A stretch of DNA of 64,000 nt from Whitmania pigra (lineage: Eukaryota; Annelida; Clitellata; Hirudinida; Haemopidae). The notes beneath the pieces are model-generated. The model searched no databases. It had not been told where the DNA came from and saw only the letters and a program-made list of their open reading frames with translations. The stretch is taken from positions 258,501-322,500 of the forward strand of contig JAJTWR010000347.1 in the NCBI GenBank assembly GCA_021613335.1, given 5' to 3'. Below, in pieces: positions 12,549-25,973 of the stretch (position 1 is the stretch's first letter; each line of letters starts with the position of its first letter). A program made the translations under genes and the position numbers.

Positions 12549-13154
12549 CAGTCGAACACGGTTATGTCACCGGCCTTGGGGTTTGCCAAAAAGCGTCGAA
12601 ATAACCGATGATCGAAAATGATAAATATGATGACTGCATATTGACGTGTGCTTACAATTTCTTTACGTAAATAATGTTTGTTAATAAGTGAGAGTGCACA
12701 TGCACGTGTTTTAGGTTTTTTTACACAACAGCAATTGATATTTGATATTGATAAAAGCAATGCTATGCTAGCAACAAAAGGCATGTGTGAACCAACTAAC
12801 AGCAGAGATTTACCAATTCGCAATAAGAACCACCGCCGATTCTTGATACAAACCTTTATAATTATTTTTCTTACATTTCCCTCTCTAAACTGATTGACCA
12901 GTTTACTCTTAACACCCCCAGATGTTTTTAGAAAGAAAAAAAATAAACAGAATAGTTACGGCGTGTCACCTCTCAGACAAAATCAGTAAGTGTGAATTAG
13001 GTTCGGCCACATAAATGAATATGATATGGTTATATCGATTCTATAACTGATGAGAAAATGATAAGACAAAGAAGGAATTTGGCGGTTCCACTTCAAAACG
13101 TCGTCTTAATAGGGTTGGCGAGTTAACCGAGGTCGAGATAAGTGGGTTCCACTG
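12549..13154. mobile_element. Tigger/pogo-like non-autonomous element
   Basis: 606 bp with imperfect terminal inverted repeats (left CAGTCGAACACGGTTAT, right inverted CAGTGGAACCCACTTAT), flanked by TA on both sides, the target of the Tc1/mariner/pogo superfamily. The right half (GTCGAGATAA, CGGTTAACTCG) is repeated in a fragment near 60765, and an internal part recurs near 24705. No transposase is encoded. Confidence 0.8.
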
Positions 13155-13572
13155 TATGATCAACCGCATTAATCACTAAAGGAATCTAATTATAAATGGT
13201 CCTATTATTTAACAATGTTTCGTGGGTAATATGTATTTTTCTTAAGTCGAATATAAACACAATTTACTCCTTGAGTCTGACAAACGATTGAAATCCATGA
13301 TATATTTTGACGCTAAAAGACAAGGCCCAGAAGTCAAACTTAGAATTTTAAAATTGAAAAATTTTAAGAATTCAAAAAAAGTTTATTCAATTTCTTAAAA
13401 ACTACTTTGCAATATTTTCAATTAAAACATATTTCGTTTTTTATGCAAATGTTCAATTTTTATGTTCTGTTGTGTAATATGATCACGGTATTATCAATAT
13501 TACTAATTTCTGAATATCAGAATCGTAAAGAATATTTCTTCCATTGGTGCGACCAAGATTTTGTTGCTCGAT

Positions 13573-14344
13573 TCACAATTGGAAGCTCCCAATGATATCT
13601 TCCAATAAGTAATTCGGTATTGAGGAGTATAAAGAGTGTGAGTCATATGGCTTGCAAGCCCTGAATGAAATGACAATTAAAGAAATGTTTATTCACCATT
13701 AATTTAGTTTGTTTCGTTATTTAGATTAAACAAAATTTACTAGGTTAAGTGGCAAAATGTGAAGGCTGAAACAAGCGCCATCGCGGAATAAAACAATATT
13801 TCGAAAATCGACCTATAATCTCTTGCCTGATGAAATTTTTGATTTCCTGGAAATAATTTATTTATTAATTAGAAAGTTAAAATAATAATTTAACTTTACC
13901 TTACGTTATTGTCCCAAAATAACTAATAAAATCATAGAGATGTGAATTTTAAAGTTTATATATTTCTGGACATTTCTTAGCCGACCATCACCGCCTGAAA
14001 TTGTGTAAAACGTTCCCTTTATTAACAAGGCTGGTGTAGTCCACGATTATTAATAATATTATTATTAATTATTATGATTATTATAGATATAAGATATTAT
14101 AATAATTAATTATTATAACATTATTACATAATTATACATTATATTATATATTTAATATTAATAATTATATTAATTTATTATTATTTAAATTAAATATAAA
14201 TAAGCAATAAATTAAGAATGAAAATAAGCAATTACTTCTGCATGTTTTGTTCTCAAATGAAAAGTATCCATCCTCGCACTGACACGGGATCCGTTTCATA
14301 ATCGTCATGAAATTCAGGAAATTTGCAGGGCATATGGTCAGCAT
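13573..14344 (-). pseudogene. broken duplicate of gene B 3' exons (B2)
   Basis: Three exon copies match gene B. 14236-14344 is the end of the mucin/half-EGF exon (ADHMPC ... DDYETDP); it has lost 5 nt compared with gene B, so the Cys-rich part is out of frame. 13741-13846 is the TM exon, also 106 nt as in gene B; the splice junction now forms a TAG stop (TA|G). 13573-13660 is a tail exon (ACKPYDSHSLYSSIPNYLLE). No upstream exons exist. Tandem partial duplication of 3' exons followed by decay. Confidence 0.75.
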
Positions 14345-15325
14345 CTGTGGTTGTGAGTAGCATGGTTATAATTTAAATTTGATAAATTCTTGCATCCTAA
14401 ATTAGGTTTTATTTGTCTAATATTTAAATATTTGTTCTTTATTAATGGTTAAATTTTTATAAGCACAATATATTCTGGATACCCTCCACAGTAAATTTTA
14501 TCGAATAGTTTTCAAACCTCCAAAATTACATTTTAGATGTCTTATAAAACTTTCACGTCTGGATGGTATAAGAGTGAGTAAACATGTGAGTTCTAAAAAT
14601 TAATTAGTCCCTAATGTAGTAGCATAAAATAACATTTATTTATAGTAATTTAAGAAGACTAATGTCTATATGATAAACCACTTCTTTTTTAATCAATATC
14701 CAAATTGCGATAGTAGTATTGGTATTTTAAATATTTATATCGAATCTGAATATATTGTTTCCTCATCGTAATAATTTCGTTATTAAGAAATGAACCAATC
14801 AATGTAATCGTAAAATATAAATAATTTAATTTCCATTTTCATGTAAAGTAAATGTTCACCTCAACAATTGATAATTGCTCACATTTAATTTTGATCTTCC
14901 TTATAATATAAGTTTGACTATATTCCTTTTTACTTGTTAGATATATATAGTCATTTTCAGCTTTTTCACTCATTATTTTGTTGCAATTATGTTTCTAATT
15001 GCAGACAAAAAACACAATAAACACAGTTTTACCTCGATCTCTTATAAACACATGAAATCCATAATATGTTTTGATGCTGCAGAACACACTTTGTCAGAAG
15101 GCAATTAAAAAGTTTATTCGATTTAATAAAAACTATTTGGCAATATTTTCAAACAAAACATGTTTTTTTTTTTTTATAACGTTATTCTGTTGTGCATTAT
15201 GATCACGGTAATAACGTTATTGATGTTAGTAATTTCGGAAGGTTATTATTAATAAGATTATTTCTTCCATTTGCGTGACAATGATTTTTTGGTCGATTCA
15301 AAATTGGACGCTCCAAATGATCTCT
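14345..15325. other. AT-rich spacer
   Basis: AT-rich sequence with short simple repeats and a poly-T run near 15164. Nothing else is recognised. Confidence 0.4.
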
Positions 15326-18300
15326 TTAATCCATGTAACTCGGTGTTGAAGAGTAAGAGCCTCTACCGTATTGCTTACAAACCCTTAAAAAAAAATGCAA
15401 AATGAATGTTAGCGCCCAGCCCTTACTAGTCACGTAATGCAACATGAAACCAACTAGATTACACAAGCAGAGGTGGGCAGTGTTTCAAATGCAAGCAGTT
15501 AAAATTTTAAATACTCCAAGGGTATTTTGTATTTTAGTACTTTTAAATACTTTTCTAACAGCATTTTATAAATTTGAAAATACTCTTTTAAAAATGCTTT
15601 TGCTTTTTAAATTTTTAAGATAAAATTAAAAATGTTGCTTTGATTTTTGTCGTACAATTGAGACTAATTCATTGGCTTAAGTTTTCTCTTCAAATACGTC
15701 TTTGTTTAAAAAAAATTTTTGATATCACGAACTCACAACAGATGTGTACATGCCCAACCGAATTCATTAAACGGCAGTTTCTGTAGTTTGATTAAAGCCA
15801 GTAAAAATCTGAAGGATTTGTTTGCGGCTCTAAATGTTTCAGTTTTTAAGGAATATGAAATTAAGTTTTTACAGTAGTTGAAGGAAGAATGCATGAAGCC
15901 CATTGCAGATAGCATCGATCAAGGTATCAAAATTATTACATGAGCCATTTGCTGCCAACATCGGGCATCCAAGAAACATCGAATTGTCTGCGCAAAGCAA
16001 ATGACATATTGTGCACTATTGCGCAGGGAAATGATGCATGCTTCGTCAAACGATTTGGTAACTATTTGAATGTTGATGTCAGTGTTGTTGAGTACATACG
16101 AGCAACTGTATCCCATCCCTTTTTCAAATTAAGATGGTTTCCAAACAACAGTGCGAAGGGAATAGGTAACCTTTTCCTGGAATGAGCTAAACAGGAAGCG
16201 CCAATGCCAAAGAATGTGGATAGAAAGAATACATCTGCATCAAGCTCAGCCACGTTAGAGAATGCTAATGCTAATTATTTTCCTTTCTTTTTTTGAAGTA
16301 TTCAGTTCACCGAATAAAGTATCAGATATAGACAATTTCAATACATGGATGACAATCTGCAGTTCTGGATAGTTTGCACAAGTATCTCCCAGTAAAGAAA
16401 CTGTTTGTAAAATACAAGGGCATCTTCCACACCATTTGAGCAGCTATTTTCTTATGCAGGGATGTTACTTAACAAAAAGAGATCATGTATGACTGAGGAC
16501 AGTTTTCAACAACAGCTGAATAAAATTATTTCAAAATACGTATTTTGAATTTTAATATTTTGAGCACCTCAAGGACGCATTTTGCATTTTAGTATTTTAT
16601 ATACTTTTCTTAAGTATTTTAGTAGGCCGTATTTTGCCCACCTCTGTTCACAAGTATAATTTAAAGAATGTTTTAAAATATGTTTTATTCAAGAAAATGC
16701 TAAATACTAACCAATACAAGTGGCAAACGATGAAGGCTGAAATTAGCATCAACAAAGAATAAAATAACATTTCGAAAAGCGACCTATAATCTCCTGACTG
16801 ATGGAAATTTGGAATTCCTGGAAAAAATTTATTTTTAATTAAATTAGAAAAATTATTTATCAAAAAGAGAAAATTAGGTAACCCTAGACGTTACAATGTT
16901 ATAGTATAATATTATCTTATAACATAATGTATATTTTAACTCTGATTCTTGCTTTCAAAAGCTATGTATTTTAAAAAAAAAACGCCTGCCATGAAGGAAA
17001 AAATATCCTCAAGATTTTATCCTCCTTATATATTATTGGGTTCTATTAACAATATTTTAACAATTTTATCTTCAGGTTCAAAATAAGTCGTTACTTCTGC
17101 ATGTTTTGTTCTCAAATGAAAAGTATCCATCCTCGCACTGACACTCGATGGGATCCGTTTCATAATCGTAATGAAATTCAGGAAATGTGCAGGGCATATG
17201 GTCAGCATCTGTAGTTGTACGCCGGGTCGTAAAAGAGGTTGTCGACGTCGGTGTTGTAGTAAGCTCCGTGACTGTTGTAATCTCCGTAGTTGTTGTTAGT
17301 TCTGTAGCCGTTGTTAGTTCTGTAGTTGTTGTTAGTTCTGTAGTCGTTGTTAGTTCTGTAGTTGTTGTTAGTTCTGTAGTTGTTGTAGGGATCAACTTGG
17401 TAGTTAATATAGTCGTGGTTGTATGCTTCCGTTTTTTCTTTCTACGTCTCCTGGTAGTTGTAGTGGTAGGAGTGGTAGTTGTAGTCTTCTTACGTCTCCT
17501 TCTCTTCCTACGTGCTATAATAAACAATGCAGTGGTAGCAATGAAACTTATGGTTGAAGTGTCATAACCTGTAGGTGCTGCAGTCGCTATTGCTCTTTCG
17601 TCAGTTGCTGGTGTAGTTGTACTAGCGCTATATTCAGTTGCAGATGTTGTACTACCAATTACCAGTTCCGTAGATAACGTTGTTTGTTCGGTTATCTGAG
17701 TTGTTTTATTAAGAGGCTCTGAGGATTCAAATATAGCTCTGACTTTTCTCTTTAACTGTTTGCTTTCTAACTTGTTTTTTGTAAGCAACATCGTAGATGT
17801 AGTAAGGATTTGAATGGCTGCAAATGAAATTTTTACATTTTATTTACAATTTATACTAAATATATATTCAAAAATTATTTATTGTTAATTTAAAAAATTG
17901 TTTAATAATCGTTACCTTCACAAATGTTTTCAACTTTGTGAAATCCTGGTTTGCAGCGACATTCATAAGTTCTTCCTAAATCGACGCATATCGAATTATC
18001 TTTAGGGCAAGGTGAACTTTCACAGGGATCTGTAATTGACCACATTGTCATTGAAAACCGATATAGAATTACTATCTGTTCCCGAAACATACCTACATGT
18101 AAATGCAACTACATTAATTCATCGATGGATAATCAAAAAAAGTACCTAGAATATAAATTTCGACTTCATAAATAACAATGCCCTCGTCTTTTTGAGATTC
18201 GATTCTAACTTTACTGGTTGGACCTTGATGGTCACAGATTGCCCTCATTGCGATGCCAAGCCCTGGACTTGGATCAGGATATTGAGAACACAAAACGGCT

Positions 18301-19223
18301 GCTCCAGAAATAAATAGTCTAACAATGAAATAATCTAGCTGTCCTTTTGAACCTGTAATTAATACATTTTTAAACAGTTAAGATTTTTTAATTTGCATTG
18401 CCTTACTAATGTTGAGATATTAAATTGTTTATTAATTTGCTGCGTAATAATTTAGAATTTACTCTTTGCTTGACTTGATTGATAATATTATTGGATAATT
18501 ATGATTCTTAATGATACTAATTTTTGTACATTGGTGACATCTTTATATCATATGCACATGACTTATTGATGTACAGACCTATTGATGCTTCAATATTTGC
18601 ATTCTGTATCAATATGTATTTCCTCTTATGGGGCAAACGTGTACTTCATCGATGATTGTAATAATATCTTGAGGCGTAATTATACGTATCGTATGTGTAT
18701 TATTTAATAATTTGACTTAGGAGACTTGCAACTCAGAACCTTTCTAACCTGGTCCGTCATATACCAAAACGTATAAGATGAAGTAATTCAATCCCAAGTC
18801 GATGTTTAAGAATGCATTGCTCCTACATTTTGTGGTAATTTGCTCAGTCGAATTGATGTCACCGTTAGTCAATTTGTCTGGCAATTCTTGCGTGTTGCAA
18901 AATCTGGTCCTTTTCGCCAGTGCTATGTTTCTCGTTTCCGAAGCTGCGATTGAATTGTCAAAAATTTTATTTCTAATGATATTCAAGCAAATATTTATAA
19001 TATTATGTGGATGATATACAACTACAAAATGAAATCACCATGATTATTCAATACGTGAACTATTAACTGGGCGTTATTTTTCTTATTCTATATGTGTTTC
19101 CTTTCACGATAATTTTTACAACTTCATAAACGTTATCAAAAATATTCATCAGAATGTTTTAATATAAAATGTACTTTTAAATGTCATTATTAAATGTAAA
19201 ATTGCCGCGAAACCTAATTTCAT
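15326..19223 (-). CDS. mucin-type lectin receptor (gene B)
   Basis: Seven exons, 483 aa: 19175-19223, 18749-18943, 18146-18352, 17916-18029, 17095-17817, 16712-16817, 15326-15383. Signal peptide MKLGFAAILHLIMTFK; fucolectin/discoidin-like domain (RNIALAKRTRFC, NIDLG, KVRIES, EVEIYILG); a calcium-binding-type EGF (DPCESSPC, CRCKPGF); a 241-codon Thr-rich exon with about seven ELTTT units and two polybasic blocks (RRKRRRRKK, RRRRKKKRK), ending in a half-EGF (PIECQCEDGYF); one membrane span; tail WVCKQYGRGSYSSTPSYMD. Threonine-rich segments of this kind are normally O-glycosylated stalks. The last intron contains a hAT insertion (15478-16646). The tail differs from that of genes C, D, F and G. 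Confidence 0.85.
15478..16646 (+). mobile_element. degenerate hAT element in gene B intron
   Basis: 1,169 bp with terminal repeats CAGAGGTGGGCA and inverted TGCCCACCTCTG. The 8-bp flanks TACACAAG and TTCACAAG differ by one base, as expected for an old target duplication. A hAT transposase remnant reads LRKANDILCTIAQGNDACF (about 15985-16043) and VSVVEYIRATVSHPFFKLRW (about 16078-16137). Other parts are deleted or stopped. Confidence 0.85.
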
Positions 19224-19251
19224 TGTTTATATTTTTAAATGAAGCTCTTGT

Positions 19252-19259
19252 ATGACGTC
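19252..19259 (-). promoter_or_regulatory. conserved GACGTCAT motif, gene B
   Basis: On the coding strand GTGGACGTCATACAAGAGCT lies 29 nt upstream of the start codon. The same block stands upstream of genes C, D, F and G. The core resembles a CRE/ATF (bZIP) site; that reading is inference. Confidence 0.55.
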
Positions 19260-19578
19260 CACAATTGGTGCTACGATCGGTTTCATGCTTATTTCTGTAT
19301 TTCTTATTTCGACTTGTCTTTGTTCAGCCATGAAACATTATTTTTCGTGAGATAAGTTTTAAATAAAAATTCTTAAATTTTAGACTTTTTTTGTCTAATA
19401 TTCATATGTATTAATTAATGGTAAGCGCTTATATATCTAAATGTACAAATAATTCCTGAGACTCTCGGCTGACTAAAGCTTATTGAATATCTTTCAAACC
19501 TCAAGTCTGGTTTCCCGTGATGTCCAAATTTGGTATCCGGAATTAAATTATGTGAAGAGAGTTGCAAAAAGATGTGTT

Positions 19579-22329
19579 TTATATTTCGTATGAACTCGTT
19601 AGAGAAGAATCCTCGTATGGTAAACAATTCCTGAAAAATAAATGTGGAGATGATTATATGGATGCAAACGTTTTGAGTATCTGATTAAACTGGATTAAAA
19701 AGTACATATGAATAGAATAAGTAATGTTATAAGCTTCATAAATTTACTTTTTTTCCTAAGCACTAACCATAAAATTTGTGCGGCTACCAGAAATGCAAGT
19801 AATCCCAATAATGTGTAAGCAAAGAAGTTAATAGATTGGTAATCTTGTTGTTTGCGAAATTTTGGAAACCCTGGGTAAAATAATTGTCCGAATATACTAT
19901 GAAAATATTAATGATTAAAATTGTTAACAATGATTGTATTAACTGATATTTTAAATTTATTCTATAAAATAAGTGCAATACTATCTTAAATATCTTAAAT
20001 AGCATAAACATCATTAATATGAAATACTAATAACTTAGTAATCTATTTTAAATTAGCAACATAACCTGATTTCTAATTTATCTGTTTATATACATTGTAT
20101 AGTGGCTGTTTCAAGTATGTACAAACCATGAATAAAATCTCATGCTCAAGGAAAACATATAGCAGGTCAAATAAAGACACCAAATGTCATTCCTGGACAT
20201 AAATAGCAATTAAAATTTGCAAAAATTCAGCCATTACACTTGCAAGTTGTGTTGTCAATGTTCGTATACCCCGGATAGCACTGGCATATACCGTAGCCAT
20301 CCATCATCCTGCAAGGCATTTCATCAAGAAAGCCCGTAGTGCTAGTCAACTCTGTTGTTGTCGATTCATCAGTTAGTGTTGTTGTTAAGGTAGTCGATGG
20401 GGTGGTTGTTACGGTAGTCTCTGTTTTAGTTGTTTCGGAGGTTATTGGAGTGCTTATTTTGGCTGTTGTTGGAGCGGTTGTTTTAGAAGTAGTTGGAGCG
20501 GTTGCTGTTGTTTTATTAAAAGTTGGCGTTGTTGATGAGAGATCAGTGGTTGTTGTTCTAGCAGGGATCGCCGTTGTACTGGATGTTATACTCGTAGCCA
20601 TGGTTGAGGTGCTTCTTCTCTTCCTACGTGTGGTGATAAACGCTATAGTGGTAAGAGTGGTAGTTGTAATTTTCCTTTTCCTCCTTCGTTTTGCCTTCTT
20701 TATGGTGTTAATCCTTAGTGTTATTGATATTGTTTCGGCAGACGTTGGAGTGGTTGATGCAGTAATATATTCAATCCTATCACGAAATACCAATTCAGTG
20801 GATAAAGTTGCTGGTTCGAATATCTGAGTTATATTTTTAAAAGGTTCTGTGGATATAATTATATTTCTGACTTTTCTCTTTATCTTTTTACTTTTTGCAT
20901 TAGGCATCTTAGTTGTAGTAAGGATGTGAATGGCTGTTTTGAAATGTTTACATTTTAATTCAGCTGAATGCATTAGACTTAATAACGATCTTCATTCATT
21001 AATGCTACAAAGTGATCCTTACATCAATAAAATGTTAGGTAAATAATACCTACAACATATATGCAATTCACATCACCCTAAATATATTCTATTTCCTTTT
21101 CTTGAAAAATATTTGGAAAGTGATATTTAATATATAGAGTTAATTTGCGATGAGGTAACAAATAAAAATATTTTACATTCACGAAATTGGTGATTGTCAG
21201 AAGCCAAAATATCAGTCTGAATGCAATCATATTTTTTCTACGCAATATTTATATTAGTCGTAGTAGTTTATTAGTAGTTGTTGAAGCAATGGAAAATCAA
21301 AACAAGTACCTAGGATGTAAATTTCAACTTTAGAAATAATGAAGCTCTCGTCCTTATGAGATTTGTTTCTAACTTTACTGGTTGGTGCTTGGTGTTCACA
21401 GTTTACCCTCATTGCGGTGCCAGGCTCTGGACTTGGATCAGGATATTGAGAACATAAAACTACTGCTCCAGGAACAAATAGTCTGACAACGAAATAATCT
21501 AGCTGTCCTTTTGAACCTTTAAAGAATACAGTTTTAAACAATTAAGAATCAACTAATTTGCATTTCCTCTTGGTATTGATGAGATATCAAATTACATCTT
21601 TTACTATGCTTCAAAATAAAACAATTTTTTTTGTTTAAGAGGTAATTCTGGTTCAAGGTCTGAAAATATCCAATTAGCTTTCTTTTTGCAGATGTTATTC
21701 CTGCCAATTTTTATTATCGTAATTTGATTCAAATTGTTTATATATTTACTAATTTAATATACATCACTAATTTGTGTTATGTTATGTGTACATGCCCAAA
21801 TACGAAATGAACTAAATAAGTATCGGTGACAATAAAACCTTTCTAACCCGATCCATCGTAAATTAAAACGTGTAGGATGTAGTAATTTGATCCAAAGTCG
21901 ATAACACGGAATGCATTCCTGTCACATTTTATTGTAATTTCCTCTGTCGAATTGATATTACCGTCTGTCAATTTGTCTGATAAATCCCGCATATCACAAA
22001 ATCTGCTTTTTTTCCCGAGAGCCATATTCCTCGTTCCAGAATCTGCATTAGAATCATCCATAATTAAATGTATAATAATAACAAAATTCAATTAAATAAT
22101 AATACTATTTTGTGGATAACTACAAAATAAAATAAACGTGATTAATTGATAAATAAATTATTAAAGAAGCGTAATTTTTCTATTCAACATATATTTCCTT
22201 TCATGATCATTTTCACAACTTCATAAATGCAGATAATGTCATCAAACATATTTATCTGAACATTTGAATATAAAATGTACTTTTAAAAATTATCAATAAA
22301 TTTAAAATGGCTGCGAAACCTAAATGCAT
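19579..22329 (-). CDS. mucin-type lectin receptor (gene C)
   Basis: Six exons, 433 aa: 22281-22329, 21848-22042, 21310-21516, 20238-20933, 19768-19870, 19579-19630. Signal peptide MHLGFAAILNLLIIFK; lectin domain (RNMALGKKSRFC, VIDFG, GQLDYF, VEIYILG); a 232-codon Thr-rich stalk with polybasic blocks (KAKRRRKRK, TRRKRRS), ending in a half-EGF (MPCRMM, CQCYPGYTNIDNTTCKC); membrane span (YTLLGLLAFLVAAQILW); tail NCLPYEDSSLTSSYEI. Unlike genes B and F it has no cbEGF exon between the lectin and mucin exons. The mucin exon uses the donor T|GTAATGG, kept in genes D, F and G. The start was chosen because exon 1 is exactly 49 nt with the AAACAATG context, as in its paralogs. Confidence 0.87.
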
Positions 22330-23200
22330 TGTTTATATTTTTAAGTGAAGCTCTTGTATGACGTCCACAATTGATGATAGAATTGGTTACAATTATACGT
22401 ATATATATATTTCTACGCTTGCCTATCTACGCTCTCTTATGAATCGATATTTTCATGAGATAAGTTTAAATTTTTAAATTGTTATTTTATGCAGTTTGTA
22501 ACTGTGATCCCGTTACTTCTTAGATGTCCAATCGAAATTTTAAAATTGGATGGAAATTTTGTGAGTTGGGTTGTGAAACATAGCCAATGACTGTTACGTT
22601 TATTATCACGATCTACAGCAGATTAATTTTTTATAATTTCATTGCAAATAATAAATAACTTCATTTTAGTAAAAAATAAATGTTCAACAAGCTCAACAAT
22701 TGAAAGTTTGAAGAAGTTTCGTAGTCTAATAAATGAAATATCCAGATGTCAGATGCATTCGTTCCCGTTAAATAAACATTTACCCATTAAAGGTCGCCCT
22801 TTTTCACATCAAAATTCAAAGGAACCTTAAAGAATAGTCATAAACGTTGTAGAAATAATTACTTATAATATGATAATTAATACGAATAATTAAATTTAAA
22901 ATTTAAAATAATTATTTACAATTTAAATATAGTTATTTTACCATTAGAAAACATCTATTATGGATAATGATCGTATTTCGCTATAAAGAAATCAACCAAT
23001 AAATTTGTTTTAACTTATTTATTTGATTTTTCATCAATAATAATATTAATAATAGAATGTCTTTTCAATTTAATTATCAATGGTCATTGTAAGTTGGAAT
23101 AGCAATAACATATAACTATAATCAAAATTTTATGCACTTTAGAATTTGTTTCTTGTGTTGATCATATCCCGTTAAATCCATAACTATCAAAAGCTATATT
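22330..23200. other. spacer between genes C and D
   Basis: Promoter-proximal sequence of gene C followed by AT-rich DNA. No further exon or element is recognised. Confidence 0.4.
22358..22365 (-). promoter_or_regulatory. conserved GACGTCAT motif, gene C
   Basis: Same block as upstream of gene B, 29 nt before the start codon; the surrounding 35 nt are nearly identical to gene F. Confidence 0.55.
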
Positions 23201-25939
23201 TCATGGTGCTTCAGATGAACTGGATTTAGTGTTTTCGTATGGTAAACAATTCCTGAAATATTAATGTGGATGTTGCACAAAATTTAGTGTTATCAAGTTT
23301 GCCTTTCATGAGGATGTTCGTAGATGTAAGTAATTAGCAGCGTCCGGAATGCAGATTGGAATAAAATGTCCGAAAAAAGAGGAAAGCAATTATAGAAACG
23401 AACAAATGAGTTTTGATTTGTAAAGTCAATTTTTTTCAAGAAATAGCTGAGATGTTGATTTGGCCGATCAGGCATGCGAATAGGCACTTCAGTACTAGCA
23501 TAAACAAAGCTATATGAATTTTTTATAAACTTTCATTTTTCTAGCACTAAATACACACATGAATTTACTTTCGTTAGTAAGCACTAACCATAATAATTGT
23601 GCGATTATCAGGATTGTAACTAATCCCAACAAGGCGTATGTTAAGTAATTAATAAAATCGTAGTCTTGTTGTTCGCGATATTTTGGATTCCCTGGATAAA
23701 ATTATGAGAAATATTATCGCAAAATAATAATTATAAATTAATCTAGTCATTTTGTTATCTGGTATTTCTGATTGGACTGCAGGAATTATGCGTCTTCAAG
23801 ACCCTTATAAGATTTAAGAATATGTATAAAATACTAAAAACCTGCTAAGTTATCTTAAATTGGCAACTTAGTTTAGATATTTTTAATTAATCAAGTTTCA
23901 TTTCAATATTTTAGGAGTTAGGGCATATATATATAAGTACGCATATATGATGAATAAGGCCTCACACTCAAAGAATACACACAAGTAGGAGAAAGACGAA
24001 GTCAAATGAAGAATTTAAATGTATCTGAACATAAGTAGAAAATAAAATTTTCTAAAAAAAAAATCAGCCATTACACTTGCAAACTGTGTTGTCAACATTC
24101 GTATACCCTGAGTGGCATTGGCATTCACCATCTATCATCGTGCACGGCATTTCGTCGAGAAACTCCGTTGTTGTAGCACTTGCATGCATTGTTGAATTTG
24201 TACGGCTTCTTATTAATTCAGTTGTGGAAGTGCTTATTCTCCTTTTCAACTTCAGTGCTTTATGAGACATCTGTGGTAGGGTTAGGCGGGGCTGGGGTTG
24301 AAATATTTCGTAGAAGACACCATTTGTAGAGATAGGGATGGCTGTTGTTTAAATGGTTTCATTATATTCAATTAATTTAATTACAATGCACACTAAGGCT
24401 ATTAAAAGCCTGCGCTCTTTAAAATGATAATATTATCCTCATACCAAGAATGCCATATTCACAATTAGAATCTAGACCTTCAGTTTTCTGCTTACTCTAG
24501 GCTGAAGGCATCGACTCTATTAAATAACTCATTATTACAACAAACATAATAGATATAATTCAGTAAAATGACCCATGGCATCTAGTTTTGTTCAGTTCGA
24601 TAATTAAGTCGAGCAACGGATAAAAATGTCATGCTGGCGACGAAGGTCTGTCGATTTTGTATCTTGTTCTAGCTGCATTATTTCATACTTTTTCTCTATT
24701 GACTGATTGTCCAGTTTTCTCATAACACCATCAGACATTTTAAGAATAAAAAAAAGTAGACGGATTCATGGATCCGAAAGATCGCGATAACCGAGTTTGA
24801 CTGTATTTATAAAAATTACCTGGAATGTAAACTTCAACTTCAGATATAACGAAGCCCTCGTCTTTATGAGATTCGATTCTAACTTTAATGGTTGGTCCTT
24901 GGTGTTCACAGTTTACCCTCATTGCGATGCCAGGCCCTGGACTTGGATCAGGATATTGAGAACATAAAACTACTGCTCCAGAAGCAAATAGTCTGACAAT
25001 GAAATAATCTAGCTGTCCTTTTGAACCTTTAAAGAATACAGTTTTAAGTAATTTAGAAACAACCACTTGCAGTGCCACTTGGTAATGGTGAGATATTAAA
25101 TTGTTCATTTCTTTTGCCAGTTGAAAAGAATTATTTTTATAAGTATAATACTCATTCATACTTGTTTTTCTATGCAATTGTTTAGATATGTAAATGTGTA
25201 CATACATTAATTGGCGACATTTTTCGATTACATGCTCAAAACTTATTCACGAACGGAAATAATGAAGTTTCAGTGACAACCTTGCATTGCATCAGCATTT
25301 GTTTGCTCAAGATGGGGCAAACCTATATTTCATCGATGATTGTAATGCATCTGTTGAAGCTTATTTACGTCTATTATAAATATGAATTTCTTTGGAAGCA
25401 CTTAACGAGGATAACACGCAGTAAAGAATAATTTGAATTAAGAGATTTAGAACTGCAAATGTATTACAACCCTGTCCGTCGTAAATTAAAACGTATTGGA
25501 TGTAGTAAATCGATCCCAAGTTGATATCCAAAAATGCATTGCTGCCACACTTTGTTGTAATTTCCTCAGTAGAATTGATGTTACCGTCTGTCAAATTTTC
25601 TGTTAAATCATGCATGTTACAAAATCTGCTCCCTTTTCCCAGCGCTATATTTCTCATTTCCGTAGCTGCCATTTCAAATAATATTCAATTGAATGATAAT
25701 AATACTATATGAATAATGCGTAACTACATAATAAAAAGCCATAATTAATCAATTAGTGAATGATTAACATGGCTTTATATATCCTCGAAAACTACTCTAC
25801 ATATATTTCATTTGAGATCATTTTAGAACTTCATAAATGCAGATAAAGTTATCAAAAATATTCATCGGAACATTTTAATATAAAATATACTTTTAAATGT
25901 TATTAATAAATTTAAAGTGCCTATGAGACCTAATATCAT
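23201..25939 (-). CDS. short mucin-type lectin receptor (gene D)
   Basis: Six exons, 290 aa: 25891-25939, 25471-25665, 24820-25026, 24075-24341, 23589-23691, 23201-23252. Signal peptide MILGLIGTLNLLITFK; lectin domain (RNIALGKGSRFC, DINLGS, GQLDYF, VEVYIPG); an 89-codon linker exon almost without Thr repeats (STSTTELIRSRTNSTMHASA) that still ends in the family half-EGF (MPCTMIDGECQCHSGYTN); membrane span (YALLGLVTILIIAQLLW); tail NCLPYENTKSSSSEAP. It shows the short extreme of an exon that reaches 5,961 nt in gene F. All phases agree, so it reads as a working gene rather than a remnant. Confidence 0.85.
24594..24803. mobile_element. Tigger-like MITE fragment in gene D intron
   Basis: The right end reads inverted CAGTCAAACTCGGTTATC followed by TA. 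The internal segment TGACTGATTGTCCAGTTTTC matches 12890-12910 of the element at 12549. The left end (CAGTTCGATAATTA) is degenerate and its TA is not preserved. Confidence 0.55.
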
Positions 25940-25965
25940 TGTTTATTTTTAACTGAATCTCTGAT

Positions 25966-25973
25966 ATGACGTC
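25966..25973 (-). promoter_or_regulatory. conserved GACGTCAT motif, gene D
   Basis: 27 nt upstream of the gene D start codon, in the family block GTGGACGTCATATCAGAGAT. Confidence 0.5.
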
